Assembly: GCA_964519835.1 (NCBI GenBank)
Contig: CAZFLD010000139.1
Span: 1 to 7,166 of the forward strand
DNA length: 7,166 nt
Direction: 5' to 3'
Source: CAZFLD01 sp964519835
GTDB lineage: Bacteria > Spirochaetota > Spirochaetia > DSM-27196 > CAZFLD01
How positions within the stretch are numbered: the first letter of the stretch is position 1; each line of letters opens with the position of its first letter. The translations under genes were made by a program, and so were the position numbers. Below are positions 1-6,479 of the stretch, one piece after another. The notes below the pieces were generated by a model. It saw nothing but the letters and a program-made list of their open reading frames with translations, ran no database searches and was not told the origin of the DNA.

Positions 1-44
1 AGGATCGGAGCCCGAAGGGATGCCCATCCACCAAACTTGACAGT

Positions 45-79
45 ATCCCCGCGTGCGTTCTTTTTGGGGACGCGAGGAT
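45..79 (+). terminator. GC-rich hairpin upstream of the operon, possible terminator of an upstream gene
   Basis: Bases 45-54 (ATCCCCGCGT) pair with 70-79 (ACGCGAGGAT) in a 10-bp stem with one C/A mismatch, around a 15-base loop that itself contains a T-run and GGGG. The stem is followed by AAGATTTTCTT, only a weak T tract. It may end transcription arriving from a gene left of the window, or act as a leader structure. An alternative pairing of CCCC (47-50) with GGGG (66-69) competes with it. The structure is seen in the sequence; its function is inferred. Confidence 0.35.
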
Positions 80-89
80 CAAGATTTTC

Positions 90-118
90 TTGACAACGCG
101 GCAATTCGGCTCCAGAAT
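90..118 (+). promoter_or_regulatory. Sigma70-like promoter of the transporter operon
   Basis: A perfect -35 hexamer TTGACA (90-95) is separated by 17 bases from CAGAAT (113-118), which matches TATAAT at four of six positions. Transcription would begin near 124-128, leaving a leader of about 50 bases before the binding-protein start codon. The -35 box overlaps a perfect 6-bp inverted repeat, TCAAGA-TTT-TCTTGA (79-93). A second TTGACA occurs at 37-42 but has no plausible -10 at the right distance. No other good promoter was seen in the short gaps downstream, which fits a single operon promoter. Confidence 0.6.
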
Positions 119-127
119 AAACATCAA

Positions 128-149
128 AATGATCGTAAATATGATCATT
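128..149. promoter_or_regulatory. Candidate operator: AATGATC-N8-GATCATT inverted repeat
   Basis: A perfect inverted repeat with 7-bp arms (128-134 and 143-149) and an 8-base AT-rich centre spans 22 bp. It starts about ten bases after the -10 box, so a protein bound here would cover the transcription start. ROK-family repressors such as NagC, Mlc and XylR bind AT-rich dyads of about this length, and a ROK repressor gene is the fourth gene of this operon. The repeat is seen directly. Assigning it to the local repressor is inference. Confidence 0.5.
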
Positions 150-166
150 ATCGGGAATCGTCCAAA

Positions 167-172
167 AGGGGG
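167..172 (+). promoter_or_regulatory. Ribosome binding site for the substrate-binding protein
   Basis: The purine run AGGGGG lies five bases before the ATG at 178. It supports that start over upstream alternatives and agrees with the position of the signal peptide. Confidence 0.6.
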
Positions 173-177
173 TAACG

Positions 178-1446
178 ATGTTTGGACAGAAAAAGCAGTT
201 GTTGATTGCGGTTGCGGTCACGTTGATGCTTTCAACCGGACTTCTATGGGCAGGTGGCAGCCCGGACGGTGGAGCAGCGGGAGAGCAGGTGACGGAACTC
301 GAGTTCTGGATGCCGGGACAGGAAGCTACCATTCGCTCCACGATGGAGGGGCTCATCGATGCCTACGAGAGCGACAATCCGGGTGTCACCATCAACTACA
401 CGCAAACGCCGTGGAACGATTGGTTCACGAAAATGACCGCCGCAATCGCAGGAAATACGACGCCGGATGTAACGGGGCTGGGCTACGGACAGTTCGGCAT
501 GCTCGTTAGTCGTGGTGTTCTCGCGCCGGTCCCGAACAAACCTGAATACGAGCTCGACGATGTCGCTGATTGGGCAATACAGGCAGCATCATACCAGGGG
601 CAACAGCACGCGGTCTTTCTGCCGGCGACGAAACCGTTGACGTATCGACGCAGCATGTTCGAGGAAGCGGGACTCGACCCCAACCGACCTCCCCGCAATT
701 GGGAAGAGCTTCGCGAATACGCGGAAGCCCTGGTGGTGCGAGATGCCAACGGCCAGGTAACCCGAGCAGGAATCGACATTACCTATATCGGAAGTGGCGA
801 ACAGATCTTCTTGACGTTTCTGGCACAGCGGTCCCGTGGGGCCCACCTCTGGGAGGATGGCGGCCGACCCGTTTTCAACACTCCCGAGGGCGTCGAGACC
901 CTGGAGTATCTCGTGTCATTGCGAAACGAGTACAATGTCGTACTGCCCAGCGACGTGCAGAACGTGATGGGCAGCGCCTTCGAGCAGGGCGCCGCAGCCA
1001 TGGGTTACTCCTGGTCCCAGGCCCTGCCCCTCCTGTTGGAGTCCCAACCCGGTGACATCGGGTTCGCCTTGCCTACCGGGGAGGAAAGCAACGCGGCTCT
1101 GACCCTGGGAACCTTCCTTGCCGTCTTCGATGCTTCAGACAACAAGGACGAAGCCTTCGATTTCCTCGGCCACATGTATTCGGAGGAAAGCATGTGGGAT
1201 ATCTACGAGGGGATCTTGTTTCTCCCGACTCGACAATCTCTGAGAGAACGCTTTCTCAACGATCAGCCCTACAACGAGATCTTGCAGCAAGCCCTGGACA
1301 ACAGCGTCTCGTACAACGTCCACCCGAAATTCGGCGAGGCCCGCGCCATTCTAGCCGAAGAAGTCGAACAGGCGTTCTACGGAAACAAGACGCCTGCTCA
1401 TGCACTCGCCGATGCGGAGCAGCGCATGCTGGAGCTGCTGGAGTAG
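178..1446 (+). CDS. ABC transporter family 1 sugar substrate-binding protein
   Basis: This 422-residue exported protein captures a sugar outside the membrane and delivers it to the two permeases that follow. Residues 5-25 form a basic-then-hydrophobic signal peptide ending in LLWA, with likely cleavage before GGSPD. The mature protein starts with a flexible Gly/Ala/Pro-rich linker (26-37), then the opening strand of the family 1 fold (VTELEFWMPG, 38-47). Typical blocks follow: WNDWFTKMTAAIAGNTTPD (79-97), LPATKPLTYRRSMFEEAGLD (148-167), NTPEGVETLEYL (234-245) and GAAAMGYSWSQ (271-281). The length matches MalE/UgpB-like proteins. There is no cysteine at all, so it is not a lipoprotein; it should be a soluble periplasmic protein or be held by an uncleaved signal segment. 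The family assignment is firm. The ligand is unknown, and only the sulfatase downstream hints at a sulfated sugar. Confidence 0.93.
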   Translation: MFGQKKQLLIAVAVTLMLSTGLLWAGGSPDGGAAGEQVTELEFWMPGQEATIRSTMEGLIDAYESDNPGVTINYTQTPWNDWFTKMTAAIAGNTTPDVTGLGYGQFGMLVSRGVLAPVPNKPEYELDDVADWAIQAASYQGQQHAVFLPATKPLTYRRSMFEEAGLDPNRPPRNWEELREYAEALVVRDANGQVTRAGIDITYIGSGEQIFLTFLAQRSRGAHLWEDGGRPVFNTPEGVETLEYLVSLRNEYNVVLPSDVQNVMGSAFEQGAAAMGYSWSQALPLLLESQPGDIGFALPTGEESNAALTLGTFLAVFDASDNKDEAFDFLGHMYSEESMWDIYEGILFLPTRQSLRERFLNDQPYNEILQQALDNSVSYNVHPKFGEARAILAEEVEQAFYGNKTPAHALADAEQRMLELLE

Positions 1447-1468
1447 TCGCCGAAACCTCGGCAACTTG

Positions 1469-1506
1469 GTGGCGGGCATGCCGGCAGATAGCGGCGTGCC
1501 CGTCAT
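1469..1506 (+). promoter_or_regulatory. Strong intercistronic hairpin between binding protein and permease genes
   Basis: The 97-base gap after the binding-protein gene contains a long hairpin. CGGGCATGCC (1473-1482) pairs with GGCGTGCCCG (1493-1502) with one G-U pair and a 10-base loop. Pairing extends outward through 1469-1472 and 1503-1506 with extra G-U pairs, giving about 14 bp. A T-rich but interrupted tail (GCTTTCTTT, 1507-1515) follows. In maltose-type operons, structures at this position lower permease expression relative to the abundant binding protein, either by partial termination or by protecting the upstream mRNA 3' end. The stem is seen; the role is inferred. Confidence 0.6.
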
Positions 1507-1543
1507 GCTTTCTTTCGGCTGAATCGATAGACTGGATACAACG

Positions 1544-2419
1544 ATGGCAAAACGACGCTTGGGCAGAGATATGGACGGCTATTGGTTCATCCTGCCGAAC
1601 TACATTATCTATGTCATTTTCGTATTGGCTCCTGTCGTTTGGGTCTTGGCACTGAGCCTTACCCGATATGACTTTACGTCGACGCCGGAATTTTTGGGCT
1701 TGGCGAACTATATCAGACTCTTTGGCGATCGGGTGTTTCTAAAGGCCCTCGGAAACACATTTGTTTACTGGGTTTCCACGGTTTCCGTGAGCCTGGTCGT
1801 TGGCCTCGTGCTCGCCGTTCTCTTGAATCGGAAGGACTTGAGAGGCCGCTCCTTGTTTCGCGCCGCCTACTACCTTCCGAACGTGCTGTCGCTGGTGGCG
1901 GTTTCCATGATTTGGCTCTGGATGTATGACCCCGCGCGGGGAATACTAAACAGCGTCTTGCGCACGGTCGGCTTACCGGCTTCGCAATGGTTGAGCGACC
2001 AGGACATTGCCCTTGGCGCGGTCATCGTACCGGGAATATGGGTCCTCGTCGGGTTCAACATGGTAGTGTACCTGTCCGGGCTCCAGAATATCTCTGAGGA
2101 GCTGTACGAGGCGGCAACAGTGGACGGAGCGTCCGCCTTCCGCAAGTTCTGGGCAATCACCATACCGATGTTACGGCCGATCTCGTTTTTTCTAATCGTC
2201 ATGACATCGATACGGTCCTTTCGCAGCTTCGACCAAATCTACGTGATGACACGCGGTGGGCCGGCCAATGCGACCACCACACTCTCGTACGAAATTTTCG
2301 AGAACGGCTTTCAGTTCTACAAGATGGGCTACGCTTCGGCGATGTCGGTCGTCATGCTTGTCATAGTGGCGGTGATTACATTGGCAAACTTCGCATACGC
2401 AAGCGGAAAGGAGTCCTGA
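1544..2419 (+). CDS. Sugar ABC transporter permease, MalF/UgpA-type
   Basis: This 291-residue inner-membrane protein is one half of the translocation channel. Hydrophobic segments lie near residues 14-40, 72-94, 105-127, 157-180, 211-222 and 262-283, consistent with six membrane helices. The cytoplasmic EAA loop that docks on the ATPase is clear at 186-212 (ELYEAATVDGASAFRKF onward), with the conserved E-A-A, D-G and final I-P-x-L-R-P. YYLPNVLSLVAVSMIWLWMY (109-128) is typical of the MalF/UgpA branch. No strong ribosome binding site precedes the ATG at 1544; an ATG at 1571 (MDGYWFILPNY) is a possible alternative start. The strong hairpin before the gene suggests weaker expression than the binding protein. 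The family is certain; the substrate is not. Confidence 0.93.
   Translation: MAKRRLGRDMDGYWFILPNYIIYVIFVLAPVVWVLALSLTRYDFTSTPEFLGLANYIRLFGDRVFLKALGNTFVYWVSTVSVSLVVGLVLAVLLNRKDLRGRSLFRAAYYLPNVLSLVAVSMIWLWMYDPARGILNSVLRTVGLPASQWLSDQDIALGAVIVPGIWVLVGFNMVVYLSGLQNISEELYEAATVDGASAFRKFWAITIPMLRPISFFLIVMTSIRSFRSFDQIYVMTRGGPANATTTLSYEIFENGFQFYKMGYASAMSVVMLVIVAVITLANFAYASGKES
2407..2413 (+). promoter_or_regulatory. Ribosome binding site for the second permease, inside the end of the first
   Basis: AAAGGAG sits within the last codons of the first permease gene and ten bases before the ATG at 2424. It supports tight translational coupling of the two permeases, which are needed in equal amounts. Confidence 0.6.
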
Positions 2420-2423
2420 GTCC

Positions 2424-3317
2424 ATGGGCGCACTTCGGGACAGCTATCTGGTACAAAGACGAGTCGGACGCACCGTTACTTATATGCTACATACGGTTTT
2501 CTTCGTCGTCATGATCGTACCGCTTGTCGTTATGATCTTTACCGCATTGAAAGGAGAGTCGGAGCTTTACCTGCAATCCTCGTTCGAGCTTTTGCCACGA
2601 GCCTGGCGATTTGGCAACTTCGTCGATGCCATGGCGGCGGCGAACTGGGGCCGATATTTCTTTAACTCACTCCTGGTGACCTCTGTCGCGACCGTGGGCA
2701 GCCTCTTCCTGAACTCGCTTGCGGGATTCAGCTTCGCCGCGCTTCGGTTTCCAGGGCGGAACTTCCTGTTCTTCTTCCTGCTGATCGGCATCATGATCCC
2801 GTATCAGGTTACTATCGTTCCTCAGTACATATTGATGAAGTCCATTCCACTGTTCGGTGGCAACAGCATTGTTGGAAGTGGCGGCACCGGTTGGTTGGAC
2901 AGCCACTGGGCCCTGATAGTGCCACAGCTGGCCGGCTCTTTCGGTGTGTTTCTGTGCCGCCAATACTACCTTGGTATCCCGAGGGAGCTGCTCGAGTCGG
3001 CGAAGATCGATGGGGCGAGTTCGTTGAAGGCCTTCCTTCGCATATACGTCCCGCTAAGCAAGCCGGTATTCGCGACATTGGGGATTCTGAAGTGCGTCTA
3101 TGTTTGGAACGACTTCTTCTATCCTTTGATCATGACCACCAGCGACTCGATGAAGACCGTTCAGTTGGGGTTACAGACATTTCGCAGTGTGGCACTGGTT
3201 CGATGGGACTTGATGATGGCCGCGACTACTCTTGTCTGCATACCGCTCATTGCGGCCTTCCTGCTGTTTCAGCGTTGGTTCATTAACTCTGCCGTGGCAT
3301 CGAGCGTGAAGGGCTAG
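2424..3317 (+). CDS. Sugar ABC transporter permease, MalG/UgpE-type
   Basis: This 297-residue inner-membrane protein is the partner channel subunit. It begins only four bases after the first permease stops. Membrane segments are apparent near residues 18-42, 83-105, 113-135, 161-180, 216-238 and 264-285. The EAA loop is at 188-214 (ELLESAKIDGASSLKAFLR onward, ending VPLSKP), with E191, A193, D196 and G197 at the conserved places. NSLAGFSFAALRFPGR (97-112) and IMIPYQVTIVPQYILMK (123-139) are standard for this branch. A Gly-rich stretch (FGGNSIVGSGGTGWLDS, 144-160) lengthens the outer loop before the fourth helix compared with shorter UgpE proteins. No ATPase gene follows, so the complex must use an ATPase encoded elsewhere. 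Confidence 0.93.
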   Translation: MGALRDSYLVQRRVGRTVTYMLHTVFFVVMIVPLVVMIFTALKGESELYLQSSFELLPRAWRFGNFVDAMAAANWGRYFFNSLLVTSVATVGSLFLNSLAGFSFAALRFPGRNFLFFFLLIGIMIPYQVTIVPQYILMKSIPLFGGNSIVGSGGTGWLDSHWALIVPQLAGSFGVFLCRQYYLGIPRELLESAKIDGASSLKAFLRIYVPLSKPVFATLGILKCVYVWNDFFYPLIMTTSDSMKTVQLGLQTFRSVALVRWDLMMAATTLVCIPLIAAFLLFQRWFINSAVASSVKG

Positions 3318-3329
3318 CGAGAAGCCACA

Positions 3330-4556
3330 GTGGAGGATTTGGAAAACGCCCGGGAGTTGCGTGCATCGGATAAACTGATCCTTCGCCTTCTCCATCGCCG
3401 GGGATCGCTGAACAAGGCTGAGATCGCCGAGCAAACCGGCACTTCAGTCTCGACCATCGGTCGCCGGCTTGACCGCATGGTGGCGACAGGAATTCTCGAC
3501 CAGACTGAAGGAACCCTTCCATCGGCGGGTCGACGTCCAGCTGCCTACTCCATCAAGAAGTCGGCGTTCTACTCGGTAGGGTCGTACATCTCCTGGAACA
3601 GCATTGGTGTAGGGCTCATGAATGCGCGAGGCGAAATAGAAGCTAAAGTGGAGCGAAGGTTCGAACGCGCCGATACTCCGTACTCGGTCGCAGAGTTTAT
3701 TTCCGGGACGGTCGCGGGACTCATCGACAATAGAGTGATCGATCACAACAGAGTGCGAGGTCTTGGGGTTGCGGTCCCGGGCCCGGTGCTCAAGCGGCAG
3801 GGAATTCTCTTTCATTCACCACACCTGCCGTGGCCCGAATGGGACATGGTTCCCTTTCGGGAAATCGTTGCCATGCAGACCGGTTTGGAAACCTCCATTG
3901 ACACCCTGGCGGGTACGGCACTCCGAAGTGAGATCTTGTACGGGGTCGCGAAAGAGGAGCCACGCCCCTCTTTCCTGTTGCTGGACGTCGGCATCGGAAC
4001 TGCAACCTACCTCGCCGGAATGACCGGATTCTCCGAGGACGACACGAGCGGAAGCCTCGGTCACATGATAATTAAGATCGACGGTGATGAATGTGTATGC
4101 GGCAACAGGGGCTGCCTCGAAACATTTGCATCGATCGACTCCGTAATTCGGAGATTCCGCGAACAGGTCCTCGATAGTGAGCTCGCCGAGCACCTGCGCA
4201 TGCCTCCCCCCGACGACCGCACTCAATACTTGCGGGCCATCGCACGGATAATGGACTCGTCCGGAGTTGAGTCGGCCGGATTTTTTGAAGCAGTTGTAGG
4301 CGCCCTCGCGGTGGGAATGAACAACTTCATCAACCTGGTGAATCCGAGCCTGGTGATGGTCGGCGGTCGCCTGGCGGATGAGCTACCCTCGATCGCCGCC
4401 GAAGCGTTTCGACGAGCCCGCGAATTGTCGTTCCTGGGCCGATTCAAGGAAGTTCGCTTTGTCCATCGACCATTCGGTGGCGACACACTCATCCGAGGTT
4501 CGGCCTACCAGGTTATCGACTCGAGACTCGGGCTTACAAACCCGAGCCACTTGTAA
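3330..4556 (+). CDS. ROK-family transcriptional repressor (winged HTH plus sugar-sensing domain)
   Basis: This 408-residue cytoplasmic regulator starts with GTG, 12 bases after the second permease, with only a weak purine run before it. Residues 13-57 form a winged HTH (LILRLLHRRGSLNKAEIAEQ, then TSVSTIGRRLDRM). The ROK fold follows. GLGVAVPGPV (144-153) and LLLDVGIGTATYLAG (216-230) are its glycine-rich blocks. The zinc site is H245 with C255, C257 and C262 in the signature ECVCGNRGCLE, and E264 is the usual sugar-contacting glutamate. The usual catalytic N-D-A region reads SIDTLAGTA (189-197), and the first phosphate loop is not recognisable, so it should be a regulator and not a sugar kinase. 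It probably represses the promoter near base 100 until its sugar binds. The family is firm; the effector is unknown. Confidence 0.9.
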   Translation: MEDLENARELRASDKLILRLLHRRGSLNKAEIAEQTGTSVSTIGRRLDRMVATGILDQTEGTLPSAGRRPAAYSIKKSAFYSVGSYISWNSIGVGLMNARGEIEAKVERRFERADTPYSVAEFISGTVAGLIDNRVIDHNRVRGLGVAVPGPVLKRQGILFHSPHLPWPEWDMVPFREIVAMQTGLETSIDTLAGTALRSEILYGVAKEEPRPSFLLLDVGIGTATYLAGMTGFSEDDTSGSLGHMIIKIDGDECVCGNRGCLETFASIDSVIRRFREQVLDSELAEHLRMPPPDDRTQYLRAIARIMDSSGVESAGFFEAVVGALAVGMNNFINLVNPSLVMVGGRLADELPSIAAEAFRRARELSFLGRFKEVRFVHRPFGGDTLIRGSAYQVIDSRLGLTNPSHL

Positions 4557-4577
4557 CACTCCGCATTCTTGGACTTC

Positions 4578-4583
4578 GAGAGG
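4578..4583 (+). promoter_or_regulatory. Ribosome binding site for the sulfatase
   Basis: GAGAGG lies six bases before the ATG at 4590, in the 33-base gap after the repressor gene. It fixes a start that leaves no room for a signal peptide, which matters for the predicted cytoplasmic location. Confidence 0.6.
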
Positions 4584-4589
4584 TAGAAG

Positions 4590-6053
4590 ATGAAAGCAGT
4601 AATGGTGATGTTCGACTCCCTGAATCGACGATTCTTGCCAAACTATGGCTGCGACTGGGTCCACGCTCCGAATTTCGGGCGTCTCGGCGAGCATTCGCTT
4701 ACCTTCGATCAGAGCTTCTGCGGCAGCATGCCCTGCATGCCCGCCCGTCGCGACCTCCATACGGGGCGCTATTCGTTTCTTCATCGAAGTTGGGGCCCAC
4801 TGGAACCATTCGACAACTCCATGCCGCAAATCTTGCGCGATGCCGGAGTTTACACCCACCTTGTGAGCGACCACTACCACTACTGGGAGGATGGTGGTGC
4901 GACCTACCACAATCGCTATAGCAGCTGGGAAGCGGTTCGCGGACAGGAATGCGATCGATGGAAAGGCCAGGTGAGGGAGCCGGATCCGCCGCCAAATTTG
5001 AACCGCGAAAGCCGCCACCAGTGGGTAAACCGGGAGTACATGCAAGACGAGGAGTCAATGCCCCAGGCGCGCACGTTCGCAAAAGGTCTGGAGTTCATCG
5101 AGAACAACAAGGACCAATACCGGTGGTTTTTGCAGATCGAGACCTTCGATCCCCATGAACCGTTTTTCGTGCAGGACGAGTACAAGCGGCTATACGACGA
5201 CGGATACGAGGGAGCGCTGTTTGACTGGCCGGAGTACCGCGCCGTCGGCGAGTCGGAGTCGGAGGTTCGGCACATTCGATACCAGTACGCAGCCCTGGTA
5301 AGCATGTGCGACCGCTACCTGGGAAGAGTATTGGATGCGTTTGATCGTTTGGACTTGTGGCGGGATACCATGCTGATTGTAAACACCGATCACGGATACC
5401 TCCTCGGAGAACATGGGTGGTGGGCCAAGGGGGTTCAGCCGGTCTACAACGAGATTGCGCATACGCCTCTTTTCATTCACGATCCCCGCAATCCGCACGG
5501 CGGCGAGCGACGGAGTTCGCTTGTACAGACGATAGACATCTCAAGGACCATGTTGTCGTTTTTTGACGTAACTTCACCCGCAGAAATGGAAGGCGGGGAC
5601 CTGAGCAACGTCATTGCGAGCAACACTCCCGTGCACGATAGTATTCTGTTCGGCTTTCACGCCGGACACATCAACTGGACCGATGGGTCGACGCTCTACA
5701 TGCTTGCCCCGGACGAAGGCGCACCGGCATTCAACTACACCCTGATGCCCACACATATGACCTGGCTCTTCACCCAGCGTGAGCTGGAGACCGCCGAGCT
5801 TGCCCAGCCCTTCACCTTCACGAAAAACATGCCCCTTCTGAAAACCCCCGCCGGCACCGGGGCGCCGGGCGGCGAGGCCGTGGCGCCTCGGCAGACGCTC
5901 CTGTTTGATCTTGAAAAAGACCCGCAACAGGAAAACCCCATTACAGATGTCAACCGGGAGCGAGCCGCCCGCGCGGCCATGGTGGATCTCATGAAGCACA
6001 ATGACGCACCGTCGGAGGTCTACAGCCGGTATGGCCTGGACGGCGAAGTCTAG
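4590..6053 (+). CDS. Type I sulfatase (formylglycine-dependent), predicted cytoplasmic
   Basis: This 487-residue alkaline-phosphatase-superfamily enzyme should hydrolyse a sulfate ester, probably on a carbohydrate imported by the upstream transporter. The signature C49-M-P-A-R53 matches CxPxR, in which the cysteine is oxidised to formylglycine. Other landmarks are D9 in the first strand (VMVMFDSLNR), FDPHEPF (186-192) with H189, the metal pair D267-H268 in NTDHGYLLGEHGWWAKG, K280, and the C-terminal LFDLEKDPQQENP (438-450). Position 10 is Ser where many sulfatases have a second metal-binding Asp or Asn. The catalytic fold starts at residue 1 with no signal peptide, so desulfation should occur in the cytoplasm. 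No maturation enzyme (anSME) gene is visible in the window. The length and C-terminus look complete. A phosphonate monoester hydrolase is a less likely alternative. Confidence 0.9.
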   Translation: MKAVMVMFDSLNRRFLPNYGCDWVHAPNFGRLGEHSLTFDQSFCGSMPCMPARRDLHTGRYSFLHRSWGPLEPFDNSMPQILRDAGVYTHLVSDHYHYWEDGGATYHNRYSSWEAVRGQECDRWKGQVREPDPPPNLNRESRHQWVNREYMQDEESMPQARTFAKGLEFIENNKDQYRWFLQIETFDPHEPFFVQDEYKRLYDDGYEGALFDWPEYRAVGESESEVRHIRYQYAALVSMCDRYLGRVLDAFDRLDLWRDTMLIVNTDHGYLLGEHGWWAKGVQPVYNEIAHTPLFIHDPRNPHGGERRSSLVQTIDISRTMLSFFDVTSPAEMEGGDLSNVIASNTPVHDSILFGFHAGHINWTDGSTLYMLAPDEGAPAFNYTLMPTHMTWLFTQRELETAELAQPFTFTKNMPLLKTPAGTGAPGGEAVAPRQTLLFDLEKDPQQENPITDVNRERAARAAMVDLMKHNDAPSEVYSRYGLDGEV

Positions 6054-6084
6054 GAGTCTGTCGGACTGACCATTAGGGGGGGCT

Positions 6085-6105
6085 GTCGGAAAGGGATGTT
6101 CCGAC
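6085..6105 (+). terminator. Short hairpin after the sulfatase gene, possible terminator
   Basis: GTCGGAA (6085-6091) pairs perfectly with TTCCGAC (6099-6105) around a 7-base loop. No T-run follows, so it is a poor intrinsic terminator. It could equally be part of the insertion-sequence end. The rest of the 121 bases between the sulfatase and the transposase fragment shows no gene. Confidence 0.25.
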
Positions 6106-6174
6106 CACCGGTTGGTGACGCCCGAACCGCGGGTTGCTTCTAGAGATTGCGCGCGGACCGTCACGACACTTGGC

Positions 6175-6440
6175 CTACGCCCGGCTGAGTGTCCACAACC
6201 GTTTGAGGTTGTACGCGGTGCACATCAGTGTCCACTCGGCACTCACCTTTTCCATGCCACGGAGCCGGAGTTGACGGAATCCCATGGGTGCTTTGATGAT
6301 TCCAAAGGTGGGCTCAACGGTGCTCTTGCGCTTCGCGTAGATACGCCTGCCATCTTCGCTCCTGATCTTCTCGCTCATGGCCAGTAGTCGCGTGTTCTTG
6401 ATCTTCTTCGGCGGCTTGTCTCGAGGCGTGTCAGCAACGG
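6175..6440 (-). pseudogene. IS1182-type DDE transposase, C-terminal fragment
   Basis: Read on the minus strand, the frame gives VADTPRDKPPKKIKNTRLLA, then continues from an internal Met at 6378 as a 67-residue tail to the stop at 6175. The tail contains YAKRKSTVEPTFGIIK, MGFRQLRLRGMEKVSAEW and YNLKRLW, the characteristic end of IS1182-family transposases. Counting from that Met, the E22 to K29 spacing with Y14 and R17 upstream resembles the YREK motif, E22 being the likely third DDE residue. The frame stays open up to a stop at 6466-6468, but family-like sequence fades near 6440, where the IS21-type element seems to begin. The N-terminal and central parts of the roughly 450-550-residue protein are absent, so it is inactive. 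Confidence 0.8.
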
Positions 6441-6459
6441 TGATAAAGTTCCGGAATTC

Positions 6460-6479
6460 AGCGGACTAAAAATTCCGCT
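6460..6479. repeat. Dyad AGCGGA-N8-TCCGCT inside the presumed IS21 left end
   Basis: A perfect 6-bp inverted repeat flanks eight AT-rich bases. It lies about 20 bases inside the proposed left terminus, where IS21 elements often carry transposase-binding repeats. It also overlaps the stop codon that closes the minus-strand transposase frame. The pairing is seen; the function is inferred. Confidence 0.4.

Larger units (their letters stand above)
6054..6440 (-). mobile_element. Remnant of an IS1182-type insertion sequence (3' part)
   Basis: The stretch from the sulfatase stop codon to about 6440 holds the 3' part of a transposase gene on the minus strand plus about 120 noncoding bases. GAGTCTGTCGGACTGACC begins directly after the TAG stop and may be the outer inverted repeat of the element; a related GTCGGAA sequence recurs at 6085. 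The other end is missing because a second element interrupts it near 6440. The element family comes from the transposase fragment. The exact left boundary at 6054 is inference and cannot be confirmed without the other terminus. Confidence 0.55.

Noticed and set aside
90..509. A 139-codon open frame from a TTG overlapping the start of the binding-protein gene
   Set aside because: Its start lies on the -35 box and it reads Arg/Gly/His-rich sequence out of frame with a clear binding-protein gene. It is a shadow frame.
4383..5045. A 220-codon minus-strand open frame across the repressor and sulfatase junction
   Set aside because: It lies antisense to two well-supported genes and has no recognisable motif or ribosome binding site. 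Long antisense frames are common in GC-rich DNA.
5574..6164. A 196-codon minus-strand open frame opposite the sulfatase 3' end
   Set aside because: Its sequence matches no family I recognise and mirrors the sulfatase codons. It ends within that gene.
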